Assembly: GCA_048013815.1 (NCBI GenBank)
Contig: CM106585.1
Coordinates: 22,072,001-22,136,000 of the forward strand
DNA length: 64,000 nucleotides
Source of the DNA: Setoptus koraiensis
Taxonomy: Eukaryota; Arthropoda
Reading direction: 5' to 3'
The first letter of the stretch is position 1; each line of letters opens with the position of its first letter. The translations under genes and the position numbers were made by a program. Positions 24,305 to 36,870 of this stretch are shown here, in pieces. The notes beneath the pieces are model-generated. The model saw nothing but the letters and a program-made list of their open reading frames with translations. It did no database searches and was not told the origin of the DNA.

Positions 24305-24844
24305 AAGCAACAATCTTATCTTTTATATTGTTTGGTTGAGGATAGTTTAAAGCTACTACACCACTAGTTCTACCAGCACTACAGCTACCCTACCACCATA
24401 TTAAACATTACTACACAGCAACTGTGGAACCAGCCGTAAGTAGTGCTCTTGTTGCCCTCGCTTATTGCTGCTCATGTTGTTGTTGGCATCACATAGTTGT
24501 GGTGCAGTTCAATTCCCATTCAATTCAATCTAGGCCAAGTTCTATTAGGTAAGCAAGGTGTCCGAATGAGAGAGCGAGCGAGCGATAGTCAGAGACAGAG
24601 ACAGAGAAGAGGATCATTCCTCTCTGATTGGCGGTAATTGTGTGTATGAAGATGGCACAGTGTTAATGGTAATGGCAAAGGTAAATGGTAGTAGTGACAG
24701 AGAGATGATGATGATGATGGTGACCGAGATGATGATGATGTCTATCGACGGTGGCCCTTGTGCGTTATACTCTTGGCTCATTGGGCCGTCTGTGTTCACT
24801 GGCTCTCTGCTATATGACATCGAACAGAAACGAACCAATGGAAA

Positions 24845-24905
24845 ACGAACGATAGAACGAACGAGCGAACGAACGAACGAACGAGAGAACGAACGAGCGA
24901 ACGTT
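24845..24905. repeat. GAAC tetranucleotide repeat
   Basis: Interrupted (GAAC)n with GAGC variants. A similar GAAC/GAGC tract occurs at 62048-62105. Confidence 0.85.
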
Positions 24906-25091
24906 CGATGCTAGTGAACTACGGTAGCTATCTGCCTACTTGACTATGATCCCGTCTGTCCAACTTTGCTACACTGTGCGTTTGTTTGTGTGTGCAATAA
25001 ACGACTTGTTTTTCGCTGCAGTCTGCAGACCGTGTGCGTCCATACATCTGTGTGTGTGTTTTCTACTCTTTTCATGTTTGTCTGTCTGTTT

Positions 25092-25150
25092 GTGTGTGTG
25101 AGTGTATGTATGTGTGCGTGTGTGTGTGTGTGTGCGTGTGTGTGTGTGCA
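25092..25150. repeat. Second TG/GCGTG microsatellite
   Basis: Interrupted (TG)n with GCG and ATG variants. Confidence 0.85.
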
Positions 25151-26764
25151 TACATATGTATATATTGTATTGCGCCGACGACGAGTTGCAGAGAGAGATG
25201 ATTATGATGATGATGTTCGCCAGTATTCGTTGGCTACCACCGCTCTATCACCGCTGCATACACCTATAGAATCTATAGTATAGAATAATGTGTGCTGCAT
25301 GCAATAATCTGGTAGTGTAAAGTAAACGGCATAAGCCGATCCTAATCTTTTGCATTCTATTTCTCATCATCTTCTCAAAAATCAAATCAACAATATGTGT
25401 GAATGAGCGCGTCCGAGAACAATAATAACGATAATATATGATTGCAACCATGAGACACGTAGCTGTTTATACAACTCGCTCTTTATACAAATCGGGCCAG
25501 CTCGCATTACTATTCATGTAAAGGTGCTCAAAGCGTCGTCGTCTTCGTCTCCTAATCAATCGTGTCAGTCCACAGTGCAAGCATTTCATCACGCTTTGTG
25601 AAGCAGTAAGATTGTGCACAGCTCGTAAGTAGAGCAACAAAAGTTGGCTTTGTGACTAACAGTTGCCGTTCGCCATTATAACTGTTAAGAATGGCGTCAA
25701 TTTGGGGCGCAATTAGAGACTTTGGCACGAAAAGTAAACTTGCGCCGCACAGTGGACACACACACAATTCCGTAGCAAATCATCATTTGCAATCACAGTG
25801 TTCACTTCTTCACAGTGCGAGTGACTGCACTCACACAATATAAATGTACTGTAGCGTACCGTGTTGAAATGTCTGCCAATGTCTGCTTGGCTGTAGTTTG
25901 GAAAAAAGGCGCGAGGGGCGCCTGCATCAGCCTTAAAAGGCTTCGAAGAGCTTGAGGTGTCTCGATAAATGTTGTGTTTTTTCTTCTTTTTTTCTAGTTG
26001 ATTTGTTTTTCTATCGATATCAACCACACAACATACTGCTAGTACACGCACAAAAAAGCGACCTCGAACGGTTCTTAGTTGAACTACGGCTAAAGACATT
26101 TACACACGGTATTATGACGGTGAAATCAGCCATCAGCCAGCACACAAACGCAATCTCGCAAAGTTGGCTACAGGGTGCTAAAGATTGATTGCTTTGCGCG
26201 GCAACTTCACAAATATGAATATACTCGCACAGAGTATGCTGTTGTGCAGAATCAAGCATAGATTGTTGTGTTGTGAAAATAACATTGTTCAAGCGCAGTC
26301 GCTCATTTCAAACACACAGTGTGCTGCGCAATCATGGGAAACGTGCTGCACTCTGAATTATCTGCTCGTGCAAACATCATTCATGTGAAAATACAACTCT
26401 AATATATCACGACATGCACTAGTATATTAATTCAAGCTTCAATTCCTATTATCATTACATTATTACTATTATTATACTTACTAGCATTACTTACTGCTAA
26501 TTATTGTTGCTAACAATAATAGCATTAATTCATTTACTAATAAATAGGTGCCGTACAATATATTATTTATTTTATTGATGCAGAGCATTAGTAAATCCTC
26601 AACTATCGCACATCGGGCGTATTTATTATTATTACTATTATTAGTAACATCATCATCACACTGACTTAAATTATTTTACAAGCTAACGCTAGCCAATATA
26701 CAATACAGACAAAATATATTATTGACTAAATATATTAATATTATTACTATTAATAACAAACACG

Positions 26765-27391
26765 ATGGATCAATCAGCATCTCCAGATAGCGCAAAGTGG
26801 ATAACGCTCAATGTTGGTGGAAAATACTTCACTACAACTCGCGTCACATTATCCAAAGCTCCAAATTCTTTTCTACATAGATTATCGCTAAAATCATACG
26901 ACCGGGGCTTGGAATCAGACAAAGATGAAAAGGGTGCCTTTCTGATAGATAGGGACCCACTATATTTCCAGCCAATTCTAAATTATCTTAGACATGGAAA
27001 ATTAATATTAAACAAAGGGTTAGTTGAAGAGGGTGTCTTAGAGGAAGCAGAATTTTATAACATAACAGAGCTAATTAGACTAGTGAAGCAACGTATTGTT
27101 GAAAGAGACCAACAAAATACTGCTAATGAGAACAAGAAACACGTGTACAGAGTTATACAGTGTCATGAGGACGAACTTACTCAAATGGTTTCTACCATGA
27201 GCGACGGATGGAAATTCGAACAAATGATCAACATAAAACCTTTGTCCAACTACTCAAATGAACAGGCAGAGTTCCTTTGTGTTGTTTCAAGGGAATGCAA
27301 CGCTCCTCTAATGAATGGCAATAGAAAGCCAGAGTCTAATGATAGAGCTAAAATTATCCAGCAAAAAGCTTCAAGTTCTGTATTAAAATAA
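26765..27391 (+). CDS. KCTD5: BTB/POZ KCTD2/5/17-type Cullin-3 adaptor (insomniac homologue)
   Basis: A single exon encodes 208 residues. The BTB/T1 domain starts at about residue 11 ([20 protein letters not shown]) and includes the [20 protein letters not shown] and [11 protein letters not shown] blocks and [11 protein letters not shown]. The C-terminal half has the family-specific [30 protein letters not shown] and EFLCVVSRE. These blocks match KCTD2/5/17, whose fly member is insomniac. Such proteins form pentamers and act as substrate adaptors for Cullin-3 ubiquitin ligase; in flies the gene affects sleep and in vertebrates it regulates G-beta-gamma and cAMP signalling. It ends 110 bases from the end of the convergent TRAF-like gene, so the 3' UTRs probably overlap. 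The ATG lies in a very AT-rich leader. Confidence 0.95.
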   Translation: MDQSASPDSAKWITLNVGGKYFTTTRVTLSKAPNSFLHRLSLKSYDRGLESDKDEKGAFLIDRDPLYFQPILNYLRHGKLILNKGLVEEGVLEEAEFYNITELIRLVKQRIVERDQQNTANENKKHVYRVIQCHEDELTQMVSTMSDGWKFEQMINIKPLSNYSNEQAEFLCVVSRECNAPLMNGNRKPESNDRAKIIQQKASSSVLK

Positions 27392-27501
27392 CTAGTCAAC
27401 AAGCTCACAGCACTCTTTTTGTATATAAAAAACATGCCCTAAAAATTTTGACTTTTTTACTTATAAATTTAATCAGCTCAGAAAATCTATCATATGTAAC
27501 T

Positions 27502-30190
27502 TTACACTTCTGATTGATTATTTACACGATGACTTGTATGATTGTGGGCATAGTAGTTATTGCTTTGAGATTGCATGTATAACTCTTTATGAGAATTGTT
27601 GTCATAAAGGTAACTCTGTTTACTAACTTGTTGTCTCTGAGAGTAAACTGGGGCACGATCTTGAAGCTGTTGCTGATTTATGTAGGAATGTTGATGATCG
27701 TTTGGACTTCTTGTTTTTTCACGTGCTAGAGAAGAACATTGGTTGTCTTGTTCGTTCTCTTGTTGCTCGAAAATAGTTGAAGGTATTGGAAATGGTTTGG
27801 TCTGAGAAATTGGCATCAACTGAGGAGGCCCCACCAACGAGGCCACTAAAGTCTTCTCAATAGGTGTGCTGGCTGATGTGGAACTAGTTGTGCCTGAGAT
27901 AATGGTTACTTTGAGTGCTTCGATCTCTTTGCGTAGCACCTCTACCAGTGCTCTCCAGGCATTTCCTTCGGCTTTTTGTTGGGTTTCTAATTTGGCTAGT
28001 TTTTCTTTTGTCTCTTTGAGCTGGTCATTAATTTTGTTAGCCTGCAATTGTTCGTTTAATCTTCTCTTGATTGAATCGTTTTCTTTCTTTAACTCTAAAA
28101 TTAAGTCTCGTGCCTCTTCATTTTGTTTGTACATGTCATCTAGTTTGATTGTTACACTATCTAATTGACTTTTAAGACTAGTAGTTTCGAGGTCCAAATC
28201 TTTCATGATGGCTATAATATCAGTGATTCTGTTTTTCTTGCTTGCAAACATGTTATCATTGATTATATGTCTTAGTAATAAATCAATGTGGAATTCCCAG
28301 TTATTTTCATGTTCGCAACACTCTTCTTTAGTGCCCTATATATATAATATGATAATCAACGGTGTAGAAAGTGGAACAAGATTTACAAAAGTTAGCCATA
28401 CTACTTCAGTGGTAATACAGTAGTATTAGAACAACTCAATTACAGCTTGTGCTTACGGCAAAGGGACACACTGGATTGAACCGGCATGGTCGAGACTTTT
28501 TGTCACAAATCTCATAATGTTCCTCCAGTTCTTCCTGGATAAGATTATCTGATTGGCAATATTGACAGCTAACAGGCCTTTTTAGACAGACCCTTTTGTG
28601 TTCGGCCAAGGCATTCATAGCTATCTCTTCGTCGCAGAAATCACAATTTATAGGCCTGCAGTTTTGATGGTGAAATTGTAGAACTTGTCATCAATATCGG
28701 TGATTAACACTAGTCGAGAAATTTAAATGATTACCCATATTTCAATTTACCTTCTCGGACAGCTTGTCAAGTGGCCCATGGCCAGCGACTTGACAGTGAG
28801 ATCCTCTCCACAATTGAGCGGGCATTGCGCTCGGGCGTAGAGACAATCTTTTGTGTGCGCCTATTTAGTTGTTGTTGTTGTTGAAATACAAGTGACACAA
28901 TTGCATAAGATAAAATAAGTAATTATCATCATTAATATCATCTATTTCAATCAAATGAGATAAGATGAGTGAATTATCAAGATTGCTTACTTCGAGATCG
29001 TTTAGAGGCATACTCTTCTTGCAGCCCTGTGGCTTGTTCAAGCAAAATACTAGTTCTTTCGCCAGGTTAACAGTAGTAGATAAGTCACCTACGCTTTCAA
29101 GTTGCAATTGGGAAATCTGACAAGAGAAAGAGACGAATAAATTTCGTTAGTTGCTTTACTTGCATAGTTGAAATTTGAGGAATCATCATCTATTTAAACT
29201 GAACTTGACACATTTAACACAAAACATACAAACGCTGAAACTAACCTGATTGCTCAACATAAGCATACCATCATAGGGGCACTTTGCAGTGGTGATGTTT
29301 TGCTGATTTTGTTGTTGAAATCCTTCCTCAGTTTGTGTATTGAAAAATGCTAGTTTGCTTAAACTAGTTGAAGATCTTATATTATTAGTATTATTGTTGG
29401 TTGTTGTTACGCAATTGTTATTGTTGCTGAATAGACAGTTAGTGCACAATCTATGTTGACAACCAAATCGGTTATCGTGTAACTTTTTCGATTTGTCTGT
29501 ATTTGTGATTGTATCAAAGTAGGATATGGTACTATTATTGCCAATAGATCCGTGAGTATTAATATTAGACTTTTGTTGATGACGTTGCTGTTGTTGGTGA
29601 TGTTGCTGTTGCTGTTTCAATTGTTGCTGTTGCACGCTATTATTGTTGCTGCTACTGCTGGATCTCCATAAAACGAATGGCACTGAATGACAGTTATTGC
29701 ATGTCCAACAAATTTTATCTAGTAGATAATTTTGTATGACATCATTGACAAATTCCAAACTTCTCATCAAATGCTCTTTATTCCTAAAATTGTTGCTGGC
29801 TCCGCCGCCGCCGCTTGCATCGCCACTGCCAGTAGTAGTGGTGCTGTTGTTGTTTATATCGTTCAGTGAACTTCTTTTGCTTGCTTCGATGAAATTGCAA
29901 TCGGTTGCTAGTGGTAACCTTGATGGCGTTTCGGTTGTTATTTCAGTCAATCCTTCTCTGTTAGTGGCTTCCAGTATCAATCCACCATTGTCGCTACTCT
30001 GTTGTTGTCGTTTAAAAGTTGTTGCCAGAGGTAGTGTTGTCGTTGAGTTACTTCCCTCCTCTCCAGTGCCATTGTTTCTCGTTTTAGTTATAGTGGTTAT
30101 TGTGGTAGTCGTAATAGTATTTTCTGCTGTTTGTTGTTGCTGTTTTGTCGATTCAAAGTTCACTCGCTGTTGTTTGCTTGCAATGCTCAT
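27502..30190 (-). CDS. RING / TRAF-type zinc finger / coiled-coil protein without MATH domain
   Basis: Five exons on the minus strand, 30190-29246, 29116-28991, 28860-28751, 28655-28457 and 28335-27502, join in frame (phases 0, 0, 2, 0) to 737 residues. Exon 1 carries a low-complexity N-terminus and a TRAF-like RING split by Gln/Asn-rich insertions: ICWTCNNCHSVPFVLW, then FGCQHRLCTNCLF, then AKCPYDGMLMLSNQ. Exons 2-5 encode a row of TRAF zinc fingers: CLNKPQGCKKSMPLNDLEAH, CLYARAQCPLNCGE, CPRRPINCDFCDEEI, CLKRPVSCQYC, CRFNPVCPFAGTKEECCEH. A coiled coil follows (MKDLDLETTSLKSQLDSVTI onwards, about 130 residues) and then a disordered Gln/Ser/Tyr-rich tail. The receptor-binding MATH/TRAF-C domain is absent. 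It is probably a cytoplasmic ubiquitin-signalling adaptor or E3 of the TRAF6/TRAF4 type; the exact orthologue is not clear. Confidence 0.85.
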
Positions 30191-32755
30191 CTTAGAGCAC
30201 GATAATGACTTCTCTCTGTCTCTCTCTCCCTCAGTCGTATTCTATTCCTTTTTACGTATGTCGTTATCTTTTTTTAAAAATTAACATTTTCATAAATGTG
30301 TGCATATTGTTGTTGATGATTCATTCAGATAGAAAAAATGCCAGAGTGTGTTGGCGCAATTGTTAATTGTCTTACACTCTTTATGACACATTCCAGGCAC
30401 GCACACACACCAATAAATTATGTGACCGCTTGAGCAGTTATCTCATTAATTAGAGGCTCTGTTATTGCTGGTCATTCATTGTATTCTGTCATAATGATGA
30501 GTTGCTACTACTGGTTGGTTAGTGGTTGAATTTGTTTGCTTTCATACAGAGTTCATGCAAAATTGTCTGCGGCAATCATTTGCATTCTTGCTAGATGCGC
30601 ATCGAATGTCCAATCACTAGTAGCCAGCAACAATATTGGTGATATAACAAGTAATTATGTCTCTGGTTCGTCGTGGTAAGCTAGACAAATATTATTATTA
30701 TTACTATGGTGTTTGCTCCTGAATGTGGAGTCTAGATATCAATTACGCTTGTGGTAGCTAATTGATGTTTGCTATAACTAAGGCATGCCCTTAATAATGA
30801 AAATAATAAAACAGTGATTTGCCAAATGAAACTAACTAATGTTTGTTTACGTTCAATGATGTCGATAGATCTCTCTATTGTGTGTGCGCCAAATTGCTAG
30901 TGTGTGTTGCTGTTGTGGTTGCACAATTAAATCTTTATTCCAGACACCATTTACTCATAATCTTGCTACAAATGTTCGCTATCTGAATAAAATACACACA
31001 CATTCCAGGATAGTTAGATATTTATCAAAACTATGCGAACCTTGCAAGTGGCTTCTCTCTCATACACGGACGTATATATATGTTGACTTACTTTGATCGG
31101 CTGTATTCTGAGCGACAACGATGCTGTTTTGAAATGATGATTCAATCACAAATACCATAAACTAATACAATGGTTAACTACTGCCACCACTAAATACACT
31201 AGTGAGCTTTTACCTACATCTTTTGGCTCTGGAAAATATAAGCGTTCATGTTGCTGGTTGTCGGTTTGTGTTCGCGTAAATTGATGTCTCTGTTTCTTTC
31301 TCTCTCGTTACGTTTTATCAAATGTGGAATGATGAAATCAGATCAGCAGAGACAATCGCACCTCGGTCAGTTGCGGCTATCTGATTTTGTGTGGCTCCGC
31401 AGTCATGAGTTTACACTGTACACGTAAACATATCTGTTCTTTTTCTTCTCTCTCTCTCGCTCGCTTAACACTTCTGCCTTTTTGTTGTTGACCAACTGGT
31501 CAAGCCTTCGCCTTCTTCTTTTTCATAGTGCTAGTAATAGTATATCCTTCTGCTTCTTCTTTTTACTCAATGATTACCGTTTATTCAGTTATAAGCTAAC
31601 ATATTCGTGTGTGTGTGTGTGTGAGAGAGAGAACCACTGCAGTCCACTCTATGTGAGAATAATCTGCCAAGCTAACGGGGCAACAATGGGCGAGCTGGCG
31701 AGTTGGACGCAGCCTGGCCACAGGTGGTAGTAGTTGCTCTGACCAAGCCTTTGCCTTACAATTATTAGATCGTGGATTCCGTGCGGCCATACTCACACAA
31801 GCATAGACAGCCTTGCTCATGTAGCCAAACAGCAACATCAACAACAGCGGCAACAACAACAACAAATGAAACTACAAAAAGCCAACAGCAACAACTCCGC
31901 CGGACGGAAGGTTATTGTTGCTTTGATTATTATTTCTCTCCCTCTTGTGCTGCTGTGAAGCGTTTCCACTGCTGCTGATGCAATCGTCTATGAAAATCTC
32001 GTCCGCATTAATGTAGCACTAGCAGTGGTAGTAGTGGTAATGTTGCTTTAACATAGTGTAGTGGCTAAACCATGTTCCTAATAGAGCGACAGGTTGAAAT
32101 TTGACCGACAACGACACGAAGACTGTTCGCTCGGCCATCTACCAACAAATAACACTGACTGCAAGGTGACCGAATCCATGTCCAGATTTTTTTTTCATGT
32201 TATGCCTTGTGGGTGCTTTGTGGGAGTTGCGGCTCACATCTAACTCACTGTCCGATGTTCTTCAATCAATTGCGAAATGACCGGCACGGCAATAATGGCT
32301 ATTTTTTTCAGTTGTTGTAAGTGATGCCAGCAATTATTGGACTAAAAGTTCAGTTTGAAATTTAGTTAAGTTTAGCAAGGGAAGAGATATCTGTTTAGTC
32401 AATTTGTTTCCGCAGTTTTTATTGTTCAATTATCATTCAGCAAAAAAAAATTCTTGCTTCAATGCAAATTGGGTTGATCGATTGAGTAACCGGTCTTCAA
32501 ATTCGGGTGAATTATTTATGGGTAATAAAATTTGACTTGCTAGTTATCATGGAAAGCGGTAAACCCATTCCAATTCATGTCAAGTTATTTTAAGATTGTT
32601 CGTCTTAAACAGCAACAATAGGATGAGCAAAACGTCGAACTATGCAAATTAAAATCAATTCTCGAAATGAAAACATAACCGAGACAATTTGTTGCGAGCA
32701 GTAAATCATGATTCTCGCATGGAGGTTTATTGGAAATAAAATTTTATCATTAAGC
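30191..32755. other. Spacer upstream of the TRAF-like gene and downstream of coracle
   Basis: 2.5 kb without a supported gene. It contains CT-rich and CAA-rich runs, an interrupted TG/GA tract near 31606-31632, and the coracle 3' UTR at its right end. Frames at 31482-31978 arise from CAACAG-type repeats. Confidence 0.5.
32726..32731 (-). terminator. Polyadenylation signal of the coracle gene
   Basis: AATAAA on the minus strand 25 bases past the stop codon. Confidence 0.65.
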
Positions 32756-35013
32756 TTAATTTAATGGAGCTTGCTGAGTAATCTCTATTCTTTGCACGGT
32801 CATATTTGGATCCATCATTGTAGCCTCCTGAATTGCTTCAGCCAGAGCTAATTCGTGATCGACAGGATCGCCATCACTCTTTATAGTAATTTTGTGCTCG
32901 ACACGCGTTTCAACCATGCCATCTTTTTCCATCTTATACTGTTTATCGTGTTTGGTGAAGGAAGATAAATTGAGATTGTTACTATCATATATGTGAACCA
33001 ACATGGAGCCTGATCACGACTTCGCTAAGTGTATTGATCTTTTTTTGATTGATGTTACTTACTGTTAACGTTTCCACAGTATGAGTTTTACTAGATATAG
33101 TTTGAGACCTAACCATATCATCCTCATCATCTGGAGAAGGTGACTTGAGTGAAGCCACTGATGAGTTGGCAAACGATTGCGGCGGGGCTAAACAACTATC
33201 TGAATGCTTTGTTTCACCTCTTGAGTAAGAGTAGGACGGCTGTGGTATATGAATGTAAAAAAAAAGTGGGATGTCATTAGATTTTTACGAAAAATTTCAT
33301 GAGCAAAACCATTACTGGATCGTGGAGATCTTTAAATGTTTATCACGCACGCACCTTTTTCTCCATGAATGCTGCTTTCTTCGTCTCAGAGGTAGTTGCT
33401 GGCATGGAGGTTCTGTCAGTGGTATATTGTTGCTGGACTCTCTGAGGTCCTATGGATGATACAGGGGCAGCACCATATCTAACCATCTCACTGTAAATGA
33501 CAGGGGCGATATCATCGTAGTTACCACTGATAATCATATCTGACTTTCGATTATTATTTTCATAAACAGATTGTCTAGATAGTGATTCTTTGCTCTTAAA
33601 TCGATGGATGGGACTTTTTCTTTGCTCTTCTATCTTTTTCATTTCCATAGGTGGTAGAACAGCAACACCGCCTACAGGTCTTCTGTAAATAGGTTTGTCT
33701 TTCTTATCACTAAGTGATTCGTCTGTCAAGGACGGTGAAACACTATCATGAGTAGTAATGGAATTATAAGATATTGCATTGCCAGAGAGTGTTCTATCTG
33801 TTGCTTGACGACTGAGCCTGCCAGTGGCATTGTCTTCGTCATATTCAGGAAACTTTCGTTGACTTTTCACACTGTTGATATCCATTTCCGCAGATCGTCG
33901 CCCATTGTGTTGTCTCTCTAAAGTTTGATTGGCATTGTCGGCAGCGTGGTCGGTCCAGTTTCTGTTGCTGAACGTCCTCTGGAAATCAGGATGGGGTCGT
34001 TTAATTTGCATGCTGGCTTGTTTCGATTGGTGTTGTGTGCGGCCGGAGTATCTAAATTTTGATCCGAATTTGGGTAATAGAATTCTAGTTTTATTTGGTT
34101 CGTCTGGTGTTGTCAATCTGAAAAAGGTGTGATGTTCGACGCAGGTCTTCCACAATCGTTTAGCGGCAGCCAGATTGGCCAGCTTGAAGCCTATTGTGCT
34201 CTCGTATTGATCGAATTCGCCCGGCCTTATTCTAATATAGAAACTGTTTCTCTTATAGGATATCTTCAATATCTTAGGCCAGGCAAATCTATTTATTCTC
34301 AATCGGTCAATGTAAACAAATAGACCTGATGCACACACGCCTATGAGTATATCCGCTCCGGCTGAGTCGCTGGCCGAATGTAGATGCACACCGTACATGG
34401 CCAATCTGCGTGCATTCTCTAAATAGTGTATATCTGCCTCGGCCGATGTTTGTCCCTTATGTTGCTGATGCAATTCGGCCACTCTCACAACAAGCTCTTG
34501 AGTTTGGTGAGGTGCAAATTGAAAATCGTTGAGATAATCCGGACAATGGTGTTGCTGAGGATTGTAGTCGCCCAATTCTGATTGCACCATATAGGAGCCT
34601 AAGGCGGCGTAAGTAACTAGAGAGCATGGCAGCTGGCCGGTGAGTATATCCCGGCGAACCTGTAGACAGACAAAATATCTGGTGATGTCCTCGTGCAACT
34701 GTGATGGGTCCGGCGGGTAAAATTTGAGTTCGAAATACAATTGCACTGGCTTGCTGTTGTTGCGGTTGTTGTTTTGGTGACTCTTGAGCTGTCTGCCGAT
34801 GGGCTTTTCGTTGTTGAGCCAATCTTTGCCCTCGTTGGGGCACGACGACGACGACGCTTGACCAAACGACAATCCAAAATAGTCTTTCTCCAACAGGTTG
34901 ACATGGTCGCACACCTTGTCGAACAGCAGTTGACCCCTGGATTTTTTTATTTTGTCGATATGCACCTCTACGTCTGTGTTGTCCAGCAATACGACTTTGA
35001 TTGTTTTCTTCAT
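32756..35013 (-). CDS. cora: Protein 4.1 / coracle homologue, FERM-domain septate junction scaffold
   Basis: Three exons, 35013-33355, 33239-33063 and 32938-32756, all phase 0, encode 672 residues. The FERM domain fills residues 1 to about 285: F1 with [13 protein letters not shown]2 with [20 protein letters not shown] and [13 protein letters not shown]3 with [20 protein letters not shown] and EHHTFFRL. The FERM-adjacent region follows ([19 protein letters not shown], near 300-345), then about 250 disordered residues. The last exon is the 4.1 C-terminal domain: [20 protein letters not shown] and [13 protein letters not shown]. In arthropods coracle sits under the plasma membrane at septate junctions and binds neurexin IV and other membrane proteins. 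An insertion (Gln/Asn-rich, about 54-80) lies within F1. The protein is much shorter than fly coracle, and no upstream headpiece exon was found, though non-coding or further coding exons upstream cannot be excluded. Confidence 0.94.
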
Positions 35014-35037
35014 GACTCTTGCTCAGATGCGGCTGGT

Positions 35038-35130
35038 GCTGTCGATGTTGTTGCCGTCGATGTTGTCGTCGATGTGGCCGTCGATGTTGTCGTCGGTGTT
35101 GTCGTCGATGTTGTTGTTGTGAACTGGTGC
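35038..35130. repeat. GTCGAT/GTTGTC hexamer-like repeat before the coracle ATG
   Basis: Interrupted tandem of GTCGATGTTGTC units with CGTCGGTG variants, within 120 bases of the start codon. Confidence 0.8.
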
Positions 35131-36356
35131 GCTCCAAAGTTGCAACCGAACCGCCGAGTTGTAGTCGCTTCGATGCGCAAAACCCAACTGAATTGTGTGC
35201 TCGCCATTTTCGCTTCGATGCGCACATTCTTTCGCTCATACGCTCACTTGTGCGCCACTGCGCAAGGTGGGCGTACATGGGCATTGTATGAGAAACACCG
35301 CCCAACAAGAAAACCCGCAACGTGTCCGCCCACCAATTTGCTACCACGCTCTAGTGCGTATTCACATCCCGTATCCCGACTGAACATAACCGCCGGCCCG
35401 TGCAATGCAGATCCGCCGCCGCCGCCGCCGCCGCCCCGGACCGCATTGCTGATAGCGGCACAAACGGTAGTGCGTCTGCCGCGGGAAATCAGTCTCGCCA
35501 AAATGTCGGTGAGTCACTGATTACTAATCACTGACGATGCTACAGTAAATACATTTATGAATGAGTAACTAATTGTCAATCGCACCACAATAATAACAGT
35601 TAGCCAATTAAAGTTGGGGCGCAAAACTTGAAACTTTTCATGCCTCAAAACGCGATTATCCTGGCACGAATCCCTGTCACAACAATTCACTATGTACACA
35701 TCGATTCACGTTATAATTTAGAAAGCGTGTTAGCTTTCAGTTTTTTATTATCAGTCATTTAATCGTTTGTTTGTGTGGAATTAGGACGCGCCACATATCC
35801 GTCCATCGGTTGTGGAATCAATTTAAGATATACATGACTAGCATGGCAGACCAATCTTGGAGTCGCAGTCCTAAAATGAGTAACGTACATGTCAATAATG
35901 ATTAGCACATTTCAAGTCAATCATGTCGTATTTTGTCGTTGCTAACAATAGTAAGTAAGTTGTAGGCTCGAAAAATACGAATTGGTCCCACATATTATAC
36001 GCTTTTAACACTGAGCAAACAAAAACGTGTTTACCTAAGACAATATTTACTATCTAGCGAGTGTCTAATAATTGGCTAGATATGCGCCGTTGATGCTGTC
36101 GATCGGATACAACTGTTTCTCTCATCTCTCATCTTGTGTATTGACTCGACTAGCACAGTAATCATAACAACTATTATTATCATGTTAGTGATGTAATCAG
36201 ATAACATCCTAATGTTAGCTGATAAAACAAAGTTATGTAATAATATTATGTCAGTTATTCGTCGTGTCAACTTGGATTGGCTAGCAATAAGAGCTAGCTT
36301 ATGCTCAACTACCATTAACCACCAACTTTGAGAGCCATGTATTTTGACTCACACAT

Positions 36357-36384
36357 ATACATACATACATACATACATATATAA
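36357..36384. repeat. (ACAT)n tetranucleotide repeat
   Basis: ACATACATACAT followed by ATATATAA. A simple repeat. Confidence 0.85.
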
Positions 36385-36870
36385 ATATATGTATAGATGT
36401 AAACTAAAATATGTGTGCCAAGTTTGGTAATTCCATCATCGACATCTTGTTTTTGATCGCCAACATTAACAGCAACAACAAACAGACAGCAATTGTCATT
36501 ATTACTATTATTATTGTTTTTACATCCTCTGTGTGGAACCATAAGCTATTTGCACTATACTTGTAATGATGTAATGACGATTTCAACTTTTCTGTCATAT
36601 AACCAGCATACGTTGGGTTTGTTTATGTGATAATTATTGTATAATGCAATGGATTGTTGCGTCACTAACAAGAGATTTAGTTATGTGAGTGAGTTCATCT
36701 AAACTTTAGTTTAAGTGAACAGTTTTATGAGCAGTAGTGGTGATGTTGGTTTTTTGTGTGTGACCATACCAGTTGACTATAGTGACATAATAATACTTTT
36801 TACTTTACACATCGCATATATGTGACGAAGATGATTATTATTATTATTATTATTATATTGAGCCCATTGA

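Larger units (their letters stand above)
23831..26764. other. Intergenic spacer between divergent MED13 and KCTD5-like genes
   Basis: 2.9 kb between the starts of MED13 (-) and the KCTD gene (+). It contains AAT/AAG trinucleotide runs at about 23920-24015, a large TG-rich microsatellite, GAAC repeats and a second TG block. Frames found here are low-complexity products of these repeats. Nothing else supported. Confidence 0.55.
35014..36870. other. Coracle upstream region and spacer
   Basis: Starts with 100 bases of GTCGAT/GTTGTC-type repeat just before the coracle ATG, probably 5' UTR or promoter, and a (CCG)n run at 35413-35436. The long plus frame across 34741-35520 reads through this repeat and the antisense of coracle and is not a gene. 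The right part holds an ACAT repeat (36357-36384) and an ATT repeat (36833-36856). Confidence 0.55.

Noticed and set aside
24062-24367. Frames across the TG repeat on both strands
   Set aside because: Pure microsatellite translation (Val-Cys and Thr-His repeats).
29736-30284. 182-codon plus-strand frame over exon 1 of the TRAF-like gene
   Set aside because: Antisense of Thr/Asn/Gln codons, giving Val/Leu-rich pseudo-membrane sequence. The RING motifs fix the minus frame as real.
35503-35514. ATGTCG directly followed by a GTGAGT donor on the plus strand
   Set aside because: Would be a six-base first coding exon of a plus-strand gene, but no plus-strand coding exon follows before spermine synthase, which has its own start.
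34741-35520. 259-codon plus-strand frame and 296-codon minus-strand frame (34457-35347)
   Set aside because: Both overlap the coracle FERM exon in other frames and extend through the GTCGAT repeat. Their compositions are Val/Asp or Arg/Gln/His repeats; coracle has clear family motifs in the true frame.
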